A DNA stretch of 64,000 bases from Acetobacterium wieringae (GCF_026646375.1 NZ_JAIPPU010000008.1:62001-126000); one strand, 5' to 3'. Shown: positions 35,393 through 45,746, counted from the first letter of the stretch. The notes: generated by a model not told the origin, from the letters alone. A program made the numbers and translations.

Positions 35393-36352
35393 ATGGATGG
35401 AAAGTATAGTGGAATTAAGATTATTGCTGGAAACTCAAATATCGCATTGGCACAGGAAATTGCCGAATATTTAGAAGTTCAGCTGTGTAACGCTGAAGTG
35501 GTTTCCTTTAGTGACGGGGAAATCGGCGTTAATGTCTTTGAATCGGTTCGGGGGGCAGATGTTTTTGTGATTCAGTCGACTGGAACCCCGGTGAATGAAA
35601 ATTTAATGGAATTACTGATTCTTATTGATTCCATGAAACGGGCTTCGGCAGGACGAATTAACGCTGTCATTCCGTATTATGGTTATGCCCGACAGGATCG
35701 GAAGGCCAAATCCCGGGATCCCATTACCGCTAAACTGGTGGCAAACCTTTTAACCACCGCTGGAGCCGATCGGGTTATCACCATGGATCTTCACTCCAAT
35801 CAAATTCAGGGATTCTTTGACATTCCCCTGGATCATTTGTCCGGCGGGGCCTTGATTACTGAATACTATCGGGAAAAGAAACTCGAAAACATGGTTGTGG
35901 TTTCCCCGGATGTGGGCAGCGTCAAGCGTTCCAGAAAGTTGGCCAGAAGTCTGAATTGCCCGTTTGCAATCATCGACAAGGAACGTCCCCGCCCCAATGA
36001 AACCGCCGTTATGAACGTTATTGGGGATGTTAAAGGGAAAAACTGTATCATGATCGATGATATGATTGATACGGCTGGTACCATCACCTCTGGGGCCAAT
36101 GCGCTGATTGATCTGGGTGCCAGTTCAGTTTTTGCGGCCTGCAGCCATGGGGTGTTTTCCGGTCCAGCCATCCAGCGGATTCAGGATTCCGCCATTGAGG
36201 AACTGGTTACGCTCAACACCTTGATTATTCCCAAGGAAAAACAAATCGACAAGATAAAGATTTTATCCACAGGAACTCTTTTTGGTCGCGCGATTGACTA
36301 TGTCCATTTTGGTCGCTCACTGAGTAAGCTTTTTGTGGGAAGATACGTTTAG
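35393..36352 (+). CDS. prs: Ribose-phosphate pyrophosphokinase
   Basis: Makes PRPP from ribose-5-phosphate and ATP. I choose ATG 35393 behind AAGAGGT (319 residues); an upstream in-frame TTG has no good site. Key blocks: [58 protein letters not shown], and the PRPP loop [20 protein letters not shown] is also the signal read by PurR encoded 2 kb upstream. Confidence 0.97.
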   Translation: MDGKYSGIKIIAGNSNIALAQEIAEYLEVQLCNAEVVSFSDGEIGVNVFESVRGADVFVIQSTGTPVNENLMELLILIDSMKRASAGRINAVIPYYGYARQDRKAKSRDPITAKLVANLLTTAGADRVITMDLHSNQIQGFFDIPLDHLSGGALITEYYREKKLENMVVVSPDVGSVKRSRKLARSLNCPFAIIDKERPRPNETAVMNVIGDVKGKNCIMIDDMIDTAGTITSGANALIDLGASSVFAACSHGVFSGPAIQRIQDSAIEELVTLNTLIIPKEKQIDKIKILSTGTLFGRAIDYVHFGRSLSKLFVGRYV

Positions 36353-36360
36353 GCTTTGCA

Positions 36361-36987
36361 ATGCATCTGATTGTTGGATTGGGAAACATTGGCAAAGAGT
36401 ACGATGGAACCCGGCATAATATCGGCTTTGAAACCCTTGATTATCTCAGTGATAAAAAGGGCATCGCTATCACCAAGAAAGAACAGCATGGCTTAACCGG
36501 GGTCTATCGTGAAGCGGGGCATAAAATTATGCTGGCCAAACCGACCACCTACATGAATAACAGCGGATTGTGCGTGGCTGGGTTGATGAATTTTTATGAG
36601 ATTCCGCTGGAAAATCTTTTGGTGGTCTATGATGACATCGATCTGGCTATCGGGGATGTACGGATTCGCCAGCGGGGCAGTGCCGGGACCCATAACGGCA
36701 TGCGATCGATTATCCAACATCTGGGTAATCCCGATTTCTCCCGCATCCGGATCGGCATTGGTCGGCCCCGGCTGGGTTCGGAATTGGTGCACTATGTGTT
36801 GGGACGATTTCCCAAAAGTGAATTTCCGGCCATGGAAACTGCTGTGATGGAAGCGGCAAAAGGGGTGGATATTTTTGTCAAGCAGGGCGTTGATCTGGCG
36901 ATGAACCAGATCAATGTGCGAAAAAAGATTGAAAAATCAGCAGAAGATAAGATTGCAGAATCAAACACACTGGAAAAATCGGAATAA
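36361..36987 (+). CDS. pth: Peptidyl-tRNA hydrolase
   Basis: Recycles peptidyl-tRNA dropped by ribosomes. The 208 residues contain GLGNIGKEYDGTRHNIGFE with the catalytic His, KPTTYMNNSG with the substrate Asn, and VYDDIDLAIGDVRIRQRGSAGTHNG. A ~20-residue charged tail extends beyond the usual ~185 residues. It follows prs by 8 bases, probably in one operon. Confidence 0.97.
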   Translation: MHLIVGLGNIGKEYDGTRHNIGFETLDYLSDKKGIAITKKEQHGLTGVYREAGHKIMLAKPTTYMNNSGLCVAGLMNFYEIPLENLLVVYDDIDLAIGDVRIRQRGSAGTHNGMRSIIQHLGNPDFSRIRIGIGRPRLGSELVHYVLGRFPKSEFPAMETAVMEAAKGVDIFVKQGVDLAMNQINVRKKIEKSAEDKIAESNTLEKSE

Positions 36988-37039
36988 AAGACGATAAAAG
37001 AGCAGGACTTAGACGTGCGAAAAAGAATACAAAACAGGG

Positions 37040-37060
37040 GCCCGGGTTTAAAACCCGGGC
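37040..37060 (+). other. Strong 21-nt hairpin immediately before mfd
   Basis: GCCCGGGTTT-A-AAACCCGGGC is a perfect palindrome, with partly pairing flanks AAAACAGG and CCTTGTTTT. It ends 15 bases before the first mfd ATG (37076). The following TATCCTTGTTTT is only weakly T-rich, so it may act as a terminator of pth or as a structure in the mfd leader. Confidence 0.65.
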
Positions 37061-37075
37061 TATCCTTGTTTTAAA

Positions 37076-40000
37076 ATGAAAGAAGAACGTATGGAATTAC
37101 TTTATCAAAACCTTTTAAAGGGTGAAGCCATCCAAACCATTTTGAATAATCTGGCCCCGGGAGAAATCATTAACCTTTCCAATGTTAACAACAGTTTTAA
37201 AGAAGTTCTAACCGGGCTGATTGAAAGCCAGATGCAGAGCCGGATTCTTTATGTTGCAGCAACCGATTATCAGGCTCAGAAAACAGCTGCGCATCTGGAG
37301 ATGCTGCTCGGGGATCAGGTGCTTTATTTTCCGGCTGAACCGATTCATGATTATTTTGCCGATGTTCACAGTCAGGAAATCAATCACCAGCGGTTGATTG
37401 TATTTGAAAAGCTGTTGTCCGATAACCATTTTGTAGTGGTGATGGGAGCGGAAACCCTGCTAAAAAAACAAATGCCCCGAGAAAAATTTCAGGAACTAAG
37501 CTTTTCCCTGACAGTAGAGGACAGCTGTGATCCGGTTGAATTGACAAAGCGCCTCTTTGAATTGGGGTATGAATCAGTTTCCCAGGTCGAGGCCCGGGGC
37601 CAGTTTGCCCACCGGGGTGGGATCATTGATGTGTTTTCCACGACCGGCGAAGAAGCCTACCGGATCGATTTTTTTGGCGATACCATTGAATCGCTTAGAA
37701 CCTTTGATCCCCAAACCCAGTTATCAACTGACTCGCTTAATCAGGTGACGATTTTTCCGGGACGGGAAATTATTCTGGCGGATGATGAGCGAGCAAAAGC
37801 CCTCAAGCAGATTTTAAAAAATTATGGTGACATTCCCGGTTATCAGACGCTGATTGAACGGCTTAACGAAGATCCGGGAAGCCACGACGAAACCTTGTTT
37901 GCCTTTATCAAGTCCGAAGGAATGCTCACCGATTATCTGGGAGCTGCGCTGGTGATATGGGATGAGCCGCCGCGCATTAAGGAAGCCCAGAGCGTTTTTG
38001 TCAATAAGTTGCACAGTGACTTTCAGACCCTGATGGATGAACAGTTAATGTTTTCGGAAGAAAAAAACAAATTTAATTCTTTTTCAAAAATTGAGAAAGC
38101 GCTGGAGAACCAGCCGCAGTTAAAACTCCATTTATTTACTTCACGGGGTAAAAAAGGAATGAGCCTGGATTTAGCGGTCAAAGAAAACGATTCGTTCCTG
38201 GGGCAGATGCCGCTATTTATCGAATTTGTTCAAAAGCAGCTAAAACAGGATGCGATCATTCATTTACGGGCCCGGGATCAGGCGGGCATCGAAAAGCTCA
38301 AAAAAATATTGACTGATGCGGATATTCATCGCTTTACCAATCAGGCCTTGCCGGGAGTTCAGCTGGTTACCGGCGAAATCAGCGGCGGTTTTGAATTGAC
38401 CAATGAAAAGCTGATTTGTATCAATCAAAGTGAAATCATCAAAGAATCGACCCAGCGGAAAAAGCGCCGCCGCCAAAAGGGGCGTAAGATTGATACTTTT
38501 ACCCAATTGAATCAGGGGGACTTTGTGGTTCATGATACCCACGGCATCGGGGTCTATCGGGGAATTGAACAATTAAAAATCGATGAGACGATTAAAGATT
38601 TACTGGTTATTGAATATGCCAATGAAGCCAAGTTTTATTGTCCGGTGGATCAGCTCGATGCCATCCAGGTTTATGTGGGAACTGGTGAGAAAAAGCCGAA
38701 AATTAACCAGTTGGGCACGAATGACTGGAGCAAGTCTAAATCGCGGGTCAAGGCGGCTGTTGAAGAAATGGCCGATGAGCTGATTGCTCTTTATGCCAAA
38801 CGCCAGAATTTAAAGGGCTATGCCTTTGGTCCCGATTCCAGCTGGCAGCAGGAATTTGAGGATTCATTTCCGCATGAGGAAACCAACGACCAGCTCCAGG
38901 CGGTGGATGAAATCAAGGAAGACATGGAGTCGCCCCGACCGATGGATCGGCTGCTCTGCGGGGATGTCGGTTATGGTAAAACGGAGGTCGCTCTGCGGGC
39001 GATCTTTAAGGCGGTAATGGAAGGCAAGCAGGTGGCTTTTCTGGTGCCCACCACCATTTTAGCGCAGCAGCACTACCAGACGGCACTGGAGCGATTTAAC
39101 AAATATCCGGTCAGTATTGGCCTGCTCAGCCGCTTCCGGTCGAAATCCGATCAGGATAAAACCTTAAAACAACTCGCTGCCGGTCAAGTGGATTTGATCA
39201 TCGGTACACACCGGCTTTTATCAAAAGATGTAATCTTTAAAGATCTGGGCTTGCTGGTGGTTGATGAGGAACAACGCTTTGGGGTTGGTCATAAGGAACG
39301 GATCAAGCAACTCAAAGAAAATGTTGATGTACTTACCCTCAGTGCCACCCCGATTCCAAGAACTTTGCACATGTCAATGATCGGGGTTCGGGATATGAGC
39401 GTTATCGACGAGCCTCCGGCGGGCCGTCGGCCGGTTCTGACCTACGTGATGGAATACAATGAAGCGATTATCAAAGATGCGATTGAGCGGGAACTGGCTC
39501 GGCGGGGCCAGGTCTATTTTGTCCACAACCGGATTCATGATATCTTTGAAGTGTCTAGAAAAATTCAAAAGCTGGTTCCGGAAGCCCGAATTGTGGTGGC
39601 CCATGGCCGGATGACCGGACAGGAATTGGAAGACATCATGGTTGATTTCTTGGAACAGGAATTTGATATCCTGGTGACCACCACGATTATTGAATCGGGA
39701 CTGGATATTAAAAATGCCAATACCCTGATCATTGACAATGGCGATTATATGGGGCTGTCCCAATTGTATCAGCTCCGGGGGCGGGTTGGGCGATCCGATG
39801 TTCAAGGTTATACCTATGTGACCCATCGGCCCAAGGTGCTTTCAGAAATTTCCCAGAAACGCTTAAAAGCCATCAAAGACTTTACTGCCTTTGGTTCAGG
39901 CTTTAAAATTGCTCTTCGGGATCTCGAAATCCGTGGTGCGGGAAATATTCTGGGAGCGGCTCAGTCCGGTAATCTGGCCACCATTGGCTATGAGCTTTAC

Positions 40001-40522
40001 TGTCGGATTCTGGATCAGGCCATTCATGAGCGGCTGGGCAAAGAAATGGATTTCTCAGCCAGCGAACTGTTAATTAACCTCAATGTCAGCAGCTATATTC
40101 CAGAAAAATATATTGCGGATGAGGAGTTAAAATATGATATCTATAAGAAACTCTCCTATGTCAAATCCCAGGCGGATTATGATGAACTGGAAGATGAACT
40201 GTTGGATCGCTTTGGGGAAATCCCAGATGGGGTTTATAACCTGATGTCGCTGGCAATGATTAAACATCTGGGCCGAATGCTGGGAATGACGGAAATCCGG
40301 GAGCGCGGTAACTCGGTATTATTCACTTTTGACAGTACCAGAGAAATTCCCATTCCCGATCCGGAACTGATGAAGGAACTGTTTAATTGCTATAATATTA
40401 AGTTTAATGCCGGTAAAGGCGATCAGATCCGTTGGCGGATCGTTTTAAAACATGAGCGTGATCAACCCTATCTGAAAGCTCTGGGTGAATTTTTGGGTCG
40501 ACTGACTCCCGCTAAGAATTAA
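37076..40522 (+). CDS. mfd: Transcription-repair coupling factor
   Basis: Removes stalled RNA polymerase at lesions and recruits UvrA. The 1148-residue length is normal. In order: UvrB-like N-terminal part (LEMLLGDQVLYFPAEPIHDY, SVSQVEARGQFAHRGGIIDVF), the RNA-polymerase-interacting domain (GDFVVHDTHGIGVYRGIEQL), RecG-like helicase (GDVGYGKTEVALRAIFKA, DEEQRFGVGHKERIK, LSATPIPRTLHMSMIG, QLRGRVGRSDVQGYTY), and the C-terminal TRCF domain. ATG 37076 has no good ribosome site; ATG 37091 is possible, after AAAGAAGAA. Confidence 0.97.
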   Translation: MKEERMELLYQNLLKGEAIQTILNNLAPGEIINLSNVNNSFKEVLTGLIESQMQSRILYVAATDYQAQKTAAHLEMLLGDQVLYFPAEPIHDYFADVHSQEINHQRLIVFEKLLSDNHFVVVMGAETLLKKQMPREKFQELSFSLTVEDSCDPVELTKRLFELGYESVSQVEARGQFAHRGGIIDVFSTTGEEAYRIDFFGDTIESLRTFDPQTQLSTDSLNQVTIFPGREIILADDERAKALKQILKNYGDIPGYQTLIERLNEDPGSHDETLFAFIKSEGMLTDYLGAALVIWDEPPRIKEAQSVFVNKLHSDFQTLMDEQLMFSEEKNKFNSFSKIEKALENQPQLKLHLFTSRGKKGMSLDLAVKENDSFLGQMPLFIEFVQKQLKQDAIIHLRARDQAGIEKLKKILTDADIHRFTNQALPGVQLVTGEISGGFELTNEKLICINQSEIIKESTQRKKRRRQKGRKIDTFTQLNQGDFVVHDTHGIGVYRGIEQLKIDETIKDLLVIEYANEAKFYCPVDQLDAIQVYVGTGEKKPKINQLGTNDWSKSKSRVKAAVEEMADELIALYAKRQNLKGYAFGPDSSWQQEFEDSFPHEETNDQLQAVDEIKEDMESPRPMDRLLCGDVGYGKTEVALRAIFKAVMEGKQVAFLVPTTILAQQHYQTALERFNKYPVSIGLLSRFRSKSDQDKTLKQLAAGQVDLIIGTHRLLSKDVIFKDLGLLVVDEEQRFGVGHKERIKQLKENVDVLTLSATPIPRTLHMSMIGVRDMSVIDEPPAGRRPVLTYVMEYNEAIIKDAIERELARRGQVYFVHNRIHDIFEVSRKIQKLVPEARIVVAHGRMTGQELEDIMVDFLEQEFDILVTTTIIESGLDIKNANTLIIDNGDYMGLSQLYQLRGRVGRSDVQGYTYVTHRPKVLSEISQKRLKAIKDFTAFGSGFKIALRDLEIRGAGNILGAAQSGNLATIGYELYCRILDQAIHERLGKEMDFSASELLINLNVSSYIPEKYIADEELKYDIYKKLSYVKSQADYDELEDELLDRFGEIPDGVYNLMSLAMIKHLGRMLGMTEIRERGNSVLFTFDSTREIPIPDPELMKELFNCYNIKFNAGKGDQIRWRIVLKHERDQPYLKALGEFLGRLTPAKN

Positions 40523-40603
40523 GGTAAAGTCCAGTTGTCGTGTGTTAAACTGGGCAAGGTCTTAATGATATGATATTAATAAAAGAAGAGGAGAACAACA
40601 AAA

Positions 40604-42091
40604 ATGAAGAAATCTCGTATTCTGGCTTTGTTGCTGACAGGCGTAATCAGTGTCAGTCTTTTTGCCGGAGGTTGCAGTTTGGTTAAGGTAAATCCTGAAC
40701 AGGATAAAAAGGTGGAGATCGCCGTTATTGATGGTACCCCCTTGTTGAAAGAAAATTTCAACAACTACATGGCATATTACCAGATGTATTTTGATGCCAG
40801 TGGCATGACATTCCCTACTGATAAAGAGCTCACCCAGCTAAAAAAAGACATTCTGGATGATCTGGTACGAGTTGAAACCCTCACCGCCAAAGCCAAAAAA
40901 GATGGGGTGACCGTCGATGAAACCGGGATCGCTACGAATGCCAGCAGTATGCTGGAATCACTGAAAACAACCCTGGGCGAAGAAAAATATGCCGCTGTTT
41001 TAGCAACCTATAACACCGATGCCGCTTCTTTCGAGGCATTCTTAAATAAATTCCTGCTGGATTACAGCTATGCCAACACTATGGAAACAAACTACAACAA
41101 CACCTTAAAGGCCGATCCCAGTAAAGAGTTAAATACGGTTGTGGGAACTGTTGGTAAGGATGAGGTTAAAAAAGATGTGTATAACTATCGGTTGGCCAAC
41201 GAAGAATTATTGACCTATTATCAGACGCAACAGGCCCTTAAAACGGATGATGAAACCATGAAAACGACAAATGAAACCATCTTTAACACCATTGCTGAAC
41301 AAAAAGCACTGGCCCAGTATGCCGAAGAAAAGAAACTGACAGCGGATCAGGCTAATATTGACAGTTATGTAACCACACAGGAAGCATTTATTAACTATCT
41401 GCTACCAGGGGACGAAGCACTGCAACAGTTTCTCGATACAAAATTCTTAACGATTGCTCAATTTAAAGAATTTATGAAACAGGATGCTACTGCATCAGCT
41501 ATTTCCAAAGCAGTACAGGCAGATCTGGAAAGTACGATTAAAGTGACGGATGGCGAAATCAAGAAATACTACGATGAAAACAAAGCGTCCTACGATACCA
41601 GCACTGTTTCTGCTAAACATATTCTGGCCAGCGAACAAGCCTTAGCAGATCAAGTTTACGCTGAAGCCAAAAATGCTAAAACAGTCGAAGAATTTGATGC
41701 GATTATGGCCAAATACCAGACCACCGAAGGAATTAAGGAAGCTGCCGATTTGGGTGCATTTACCAAGTCAACCATGGTATCGGAATTCTCAGATGCCGCC
41801 TTTGGTATGGATGTCAATACCGTCAGCGAGCCAGTTAAAACCGACTATGGGTACCATGTCATTTATGTCTACGATAAAAAAGACGGAGAAACACCAAGCC
41901 TGGAAGATAAAAAAGAAGAAATAACCGAAACATTGAAAAGCGAAAAAGTGACGGAAGAATTTGATAAGCTTAAAACCAAGCTGACGAACAAATTCAAAGT
42001 AAAAATCAACGATATTGTTACGCCAGCTGACGCGTATCTGGACGAGCTAAAAACGGAATTGAATGTTAAAGTATACGAAAATAAAATCTAG
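40604..42091 (+). CDS. Peptidyl-prolyl isomerase, PrsA-like foldase lipoprotein
   Basis: A 495-residue secreted lipoprotein: signal peptide and lipobox LFAGGC with C24 as the lipidated cysteine. A SurA-like N-terminal helical part (~40-300) is followed by a parvulin rotamase domain (~330-430; SAKHILASEQALADQVYAEA, then ADLGAFTKSTMVSEFSDAAF and TDYGYHVIYVYDKK). Such proteins help exported proteins fold between membrane and wall. It takes the place between mfd and the flippase gene where Bacillus has spoVT. AGAGGAGA precedes the ATG. Confidence 0.92.
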   Translation: MKKSRILALLLTGVISVSLFAGGCSLVKVNPEQDKKVEIAVIDGTPLLKENFNNYMAYYQMYFDASGMTFPTDKELTQLKKDILDDLVRVETLTAKAKKDGVTVDETGIATNASSMLESLKTTLGEEKYAAVLATYNTDAASFEAFLNKFLLDYSYANTMETNYNNTLKADPSKELNTVVGTVGKDEVKKDVYNYRLANEELLTYYQTQQALKTDDETMKTTNETIFNTIAEQKALAQYAEEKKLTADQANIDSYVTTQEAFINYLLPGDEALQQFLDTKFLTIAQFKEFMKQDATASAISKAVQADLESTIKVTDGEIKKYYDENKASYDTSTVSAKHILASEQALADQVYAEAKNAKTVEEFDAIMAKYQTTEGIKEAADLGAFTKSTMVSEFSDAAFGMDVNTVSEPVKTDYGYHVIYVYDKKDGETPSLEDKKEEITETLKSEKVTEEFDKLKTKLTNKFKVKINDIVTPADAYLDELKTELNVKVYENKI

Positions 42092-42112
42092 CATCATCTA
42101 AGCATAACCCGC

Positions 42113-42140
42113 AAAAAGCACTGATTTTCAGTGCTTTTTG
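42113..42140 (+). terminator. Terminator of the foldase gene
   Basis: AAAAAGCACTGA, loop TTT, TCAGTGCTTTTT then G-rich sequence. A new promoter starts at 42142. Confidence 0.92.
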
Positions 42141-42141
42141 G

Positions 42142-42170
42142 TTGTACATGGTTAGTTGATACGATATAAT
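42142..42170 (+). promoter_or_regulatory. SigmaA-type promoter of the flippase gene
   Basis: TTGTAC (42142-42147) and a perfect TATAAT (42165-42170), 17 bases apart, right after the upstream terminator and 60 bases before the start codon. Confidence 0.78.
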
Positions 42171-42229
42171 AAAAAACAATCTGCAAAGCATCAGTGGAAT
42201 TTGCAACACTGTAAAAAAGAGGTTTATCT

Positions 42230-43864
42230 ATGTCTGAGCGAACATCAAATTACTTAAAGGGTGCCAGTATTCTGGTTGCAGCGGGGATTTTGTCCCGGCT
42301 GTTGGGCCTCTTTTTCAAAATTCCCCTGTACCAGATGGTAGGCAGTTATGGAAATGGGATCTATGGCAATGTTACCAGTATCTATAACCTGCTGCTGATG
42401 GTTTCCACCGTGGGCTTTCCGGTAGCGATTTCCAAAATGGTATCTGAGAGCATCGCCCAAAAAGAATATGCCACCGCCCATCGGGTTTTTAAACTATCGA
42501 TTCTCATTCTGGCGGTTTTAGGGGCATTATCCAGCCTATTTCTGTTCTTTGGAGCGGAATGGATCATCGAAACGGCGAATTGGACGGCCGAGAGTTATCC
42601 GGCGTTGGTGGCCATTGCCTTGGCGCCCTTGTTCATTTCCTTTGTGTCGGCCTTTCGGGGCTTTTTTCAGGGGTTTCAGATCATGACACCTACCGCAATT
42701 TCCCAGATTCTTGAACAAATTGTCCGGGTTTTTTTAGGTGTTGTCCTATGTTGGGCTTTTGTCGGTCAATTTGGGGTTGGTTTGGGCGTTGGTGGGGCGG
42801 TTTTTGGCGCCACCGCCGGTGGTCTGGTGGCAGCCATTCTACTGGCTTATCTGTATTATGGTTTTGTTACCAAAAATAAACGCCTGCTCAAAGTAAAGAC
42901 CAGAAAACGGCAGCGCTCCAACCGGGCACTGCTCAAGAGACTAGTGATCATCTCAATTCCGGTCACCTTGACATCGGCTTTAGTGGCGATGTTTTCGACG
43001 GTGGACTCCTTTATCTACGTATCCCGGCTGGCCGTGGCCGGAATTGACGAAATAACCGCAACAATGATGTTTGGTGATTTTACCAATGCTGAAATATTGA
43101 TTACCATTCCGCTGATTATCAGCGGTAATCTGGCAGTAGCGATGATTCCGGCGATTTCGGAATCCTTTGCGATGCGAAACCGGAAAGCGATGAATGAGAA
43201 AATTGTGTTGGCGATCCGGGTCATCCTGCTGGTCGCTTTTCCCTCCTGCATTGGTTTGTCGGTGCTGTCTTACGGCATTTTTGATCTGCTCTTTCCGGGA
43301 TCACCCTACGGCGGCTTTATTTTATGCACCTTTGCCTATGCAACGATTTTTATGATGCTGTCAAACACCTTTCAGAGTATCCTTCAATCCATCGACCGGT
43401 TTCGCATTCCGCTGATCAATCTGGGAGTAGCTATTATTATCCGTTTTATCACGGGTTGGATATTTTTGTCGATTCCCTTTTTTAATATTCAGGGGATTGT
43501 CATCAGCAGCATGATTACCTTTATCTATCTGACGTTGGCGAACTACGCTTCGGTTAAGCGTTATACCCACATCAAGGTGGATTTTGTCCATACTGCCCTG
43601 AAACCATTGGTTGCTGCCATCATGATGGGAATTGCCGTGTTTTTTACCTACAAGGGAATTGCAGCCTTCCTGGGTGGATTTATAGGGATTATCATTGCGG
43701 TATCCATAGGTGTCTTTATTTACTCCTTTGTGCTGGTTTTAATCAAAGGCATAACGGCAGACGAAATCAGCGTTTTGCCGGGAAGTCGTACCCTGCTTCG
43801 CTTTTTTCATTGGCTCGAGCGATTGACGCCCGGTCATAAAAAAAGGCGGATTAGACATCAATAA
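42230..43864 (+). CDS. Polysaccharide/lipid flippase, SpoVB-MATE (MOP superfamily)
   Basis: A 544-residue polytopic membrane protein with ~14 hydrophobic segments, of the PST/SpoVB group: GASILVAAGILSRLLGLFFK at the start and YQMVGSYGNGIYGNVTSIYN after it are typical. Members move lipid-linked wall precursors or polysaccharides; the group includes SpoVB and amj/murJ-like proteins. Bacillus has spoVB at the same place before mazG. Since other sporulation genes are missing here, a role in normal wall growth is more likely; that is inference. Confidence 0.9.
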   Translation: MSERTSNYLKGASILVAAGILSRLLGLFFKIPLYQMVGSYGNGIYGNVTSIYNLLLMVSTVGFPVAISKMVSESIAQKEYATAHRVFKLSILILAVLGALSSLFLFFGAEWIIETANWTAESYPALVAIALAPLFISFVSAFRGFFQGFQIMTPTAISQILEQIVRVFLGVVLCWAFVGQFGVGLGVGGAVFGATAGGLVAAILLAYLYYGFVTKNKRLLKVKTRKRQRSNRALLKRLVIISIPVTLTSALVAMFSTVDSFIYVSRLAVAGIDEITATMMFGDFTNAEILITIPLIISGNLAVAMIPAISESFAMRNRKAMNEKIVLAIRVILLVAFPSCIGLSVLSYGIFDLLFPGSPYGGFILCTFAYATIFMMLSNTFQSILQSIDRFRIPLINLGVAIIIRFITGWIFLSIPFFNIQGIVISSMITFIYLTLANYASVKRYTHIKVDFVHTALKPLVAAIMMGIAVFFTYKGIAAFLGGFIGIIIAVSIGVFIYSFVLVLIKGITADEISVLPGSRTLLRFFHWLERLTPGHKKRRIRHQ

Positions 43865-43886
43865 CTGATCTAGAAAGGAAATAAAC

Positions 43887-45356
43887 ATGCACCACATTGA
43901 TATTGTTGGACTCGGTCCGGGCAGTCCCGGCCAGATGACTTTGGAAACATTTGCTTTGTTGAAAGATTCAAGTCCCAATTTTTTTAGAACGACGATCCAT
44001 CCAGTGATGGATTTTATTTGTCAGGAAGCCATCACTTACCAGAGTTTTGACTGTTATTATGAGCAGGAAGACTCGTTTGAAGCGGTCTATGATCAAATCG
44101 TCACGACCCTTATTGAGGCCGCCAGGACAAATGAAAAATTGGTTTATGCGGTTCCTGGAAACCCGCTGTTTGGCGAAAAAACCGTCGAGAAATTGATCGT
44201 TGCAGCCAAAGCCGCTGGCATCAGTTATCGAATTTATCCCGGAGTGAGTTTCGTTGATGTGACACTCAACAGTTTGGAAACGGATCCGATTAATGGGCTA
44301 AAAATCATTGATGCCTTTGATGTATTCAAAAATCCCCCGGATCCCCGAATAGGCACGTTGGTGACCCAGGTGTACGATCAACATATGGCTTCGGAGTTGA
44401 AGCTTCAATTAATGGAAATCTATGACCCGGAAAAAAAAGTGGTTTTACTGATTAACTCTGGGATCCCCGGTGCTGAAAAAACACTGGAAGTTTACCTTTA
44501 TGAACTGGATCGGGTTGATGACATCAATCATTTGACCAGTCTGTTCATTCCCGCCGAAATTGATGTCTATCAGGGATTTCAGGGCACCATAGAGCTGATG
44601 AAAGCTCTGCGAGCCGATGACGGCTGTTCATGGGATCGCAGCCAGACCCACGAAAGCTTGAGAAGCTATCTGCTGGAAGAGAGTTATGAGGTGCTGGAAG
44701 CCATCGATAATCAGGACTGGGATAATCTCGCGGAAGAATTGGGCGATGTTTTATTTCAGATTGTTTTCCATGCTGAAATTGCCAGTGAAGCCGGTCGCTT
44801 TAACGTCAACCAGGTGATTTCTGGAATCAATGAAAAAATGATTCGGCGCCATCCCCATGTATTTATCGACAAGGCGAGCTTTAATCCAGACCAGGTTGAA
44901 ACCAACTGGGATGCGATCAAACGATTAGAAAAAGGTGAGGTGAATACCACCCAGGAAAGTGGTCTGTCATCCGAAATGAAAAAAATTCCCAAGGCGCTGC
45001 CAGCTCTAATGGAAGCGGTTAAGGTTCAGAAAAAAGCTGCTAAAGTCGGCTTCGACTGGCTGGAGGCAACGGCTGCGCTGGAAAAAATCGATGAGGAAAC
45101 CCATGAATTAAGAGCGGCAATGGAGGAAAATGATCCTCAAAAGATTGCTGAAGAACTGGGAGATCTGCTTTTTTCAGTGGTGAATGTATCCCGATTGCTC
45201 AAATTACAGCCCGAACTGGTATTAAGAAAGGCGACAGAAAAATTCATTGATCGCTTTGAAAAAATGGAAAAAGTTGCTAGTCAAGAGAATAAATTGCTAA
45301 ATGAATATACTTTTGAGGAATTAAATGAGGTCTGGAATCGGTCGAAAGGGCTTTAA
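43887..45356 (+). CDS. mazG: MazG-family NTP pyrophosphohydrolase with N-terminal methylase domain
   Basis: A 489-residue fusion as in B. subtilis YabN. The N-terminal ~225 residues are a tetrapyrrole-methylase-like domain (IDIVGLGPGSPGQMTLETFA, AVPGNPLFGEKTVEKL). Two MazG domains follow: one with SWDRSQTHESLRSYLLEESY and ELGDVLFQIVFHAEIA, and a second with EETHELRAAMEENDPQ and EELGDLLFSVVNVSRLL. MazG removes non-canonical NTPs. It overlaps nothing but lies 22 bases after the flippase gene, probably in one operon. Confidence 0.95.
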   Translation: MHHIDIVGLGPGSPGQMTLETFALLKDSSPNFFRTTIHPVMDFICQEAITYQSFDCYYEQEDSFEAVYDQIVTTLIEAARTNEKLVYAVPGNPLFGEKTVEKLIVAAKAAGISYRIYPGVSFVDVTLNSLETDPINGLKIIDAFDVFKNPPDPRIGTLVTQVYDQHMASELKLQLMEIYDPEKKVVLLINSGIPGAEKTLEVYLYELDRVDDINHLTSLFIPAEIDVYQGFQGTIELMKALRADDGCSWDRSQTHESLRSYLLEESYEVLEAIDNQDWDNLAEELGDVLFQIVFHAEIASEAGRFNVNQVISGINEKMIRRHPHVFIDKASFNPDQVETNWDAIKRLEKGEVNTTQESGLSSEMKKIPKALPALMEAVKVQKKAAKVGFDWLEATAALEKIDEETHELRAAMEENDPQKIAEELGDLLFSVVNVSRLLKLQPELVLRKATEKFIDRFEKMEKVASQENKLLNEYTFEELNEVWNRSKGL

Positions 45357-45388
45357 TAACGGAAAAAGCCGAAAAAAGCAAAAAAAAC

Positions 45389-45418
45389 TTGTAATTTGCT
45401 GGTGAACACGCTTATAAT
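45389..45418 (+). promoter_or_regulatory. Promoter of hup
   Basis: TTGTAA (45389-45394) and TATAAT (45413-45418) with 18-base spacing, 40 bases upstream of the hup start. Confidence 0.7.
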
Positions 45419-45458
45419 ATTACAATAGAATACTGGAAACTATCAGATGGAGGAAAAA

Positions 45459-45734
45459 ATGAACAAATCAGAATTAATTGCCCAAATGGCAGAAAAGTCG
45501 GGTTTATCAAAAAAAGATTCAGAAAAAGCATTAGGTGCTTTTTTGGACACAGTGGTAGATACCTTGAAAAATGGAGACAAGGTGTCGTTAGTAGGTTTTG
45601 GAACCTTTGAGGTTAGAGAACGTGCAGCACGTACAGGTCTTAACCCACGAACAAAAGAGCCCATCGAAATAGCAGCCTCTAAAGCCCCTGGCTTTAAAGC
45701 AGGTAAAGGCTTTAAGGATGAAGTAAATAAGTAA
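45459..45734 (+). CDS. hup: DNA-binding protein HU
   Basis: Histone-like HU: 91 residues from ATG 45459, which follows GGAGG; the frame is open to an earlier ATG (45447) without a ribosome site. Typical blocks are MNKSELIAQMAEKSGLSKKD, VSLVGFGTFEVRERAARTG, NPRTKEPIEIAASKAPGF and KAGKGFKDEVN. It bends and compacts DNA. It has its own promoter and terminator. Confidence 0.97.
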   Translation: MNKSELIAQMAEKSGLSKKDSEKALGAFLDTVVDTLKNGDKVSLVGFGTFEVRERAARTGLNPRTKEPIEIAASKAPGFKAGKGFKDEVNK

Positions 45735-45746
45735 GCAAAGTTACAG

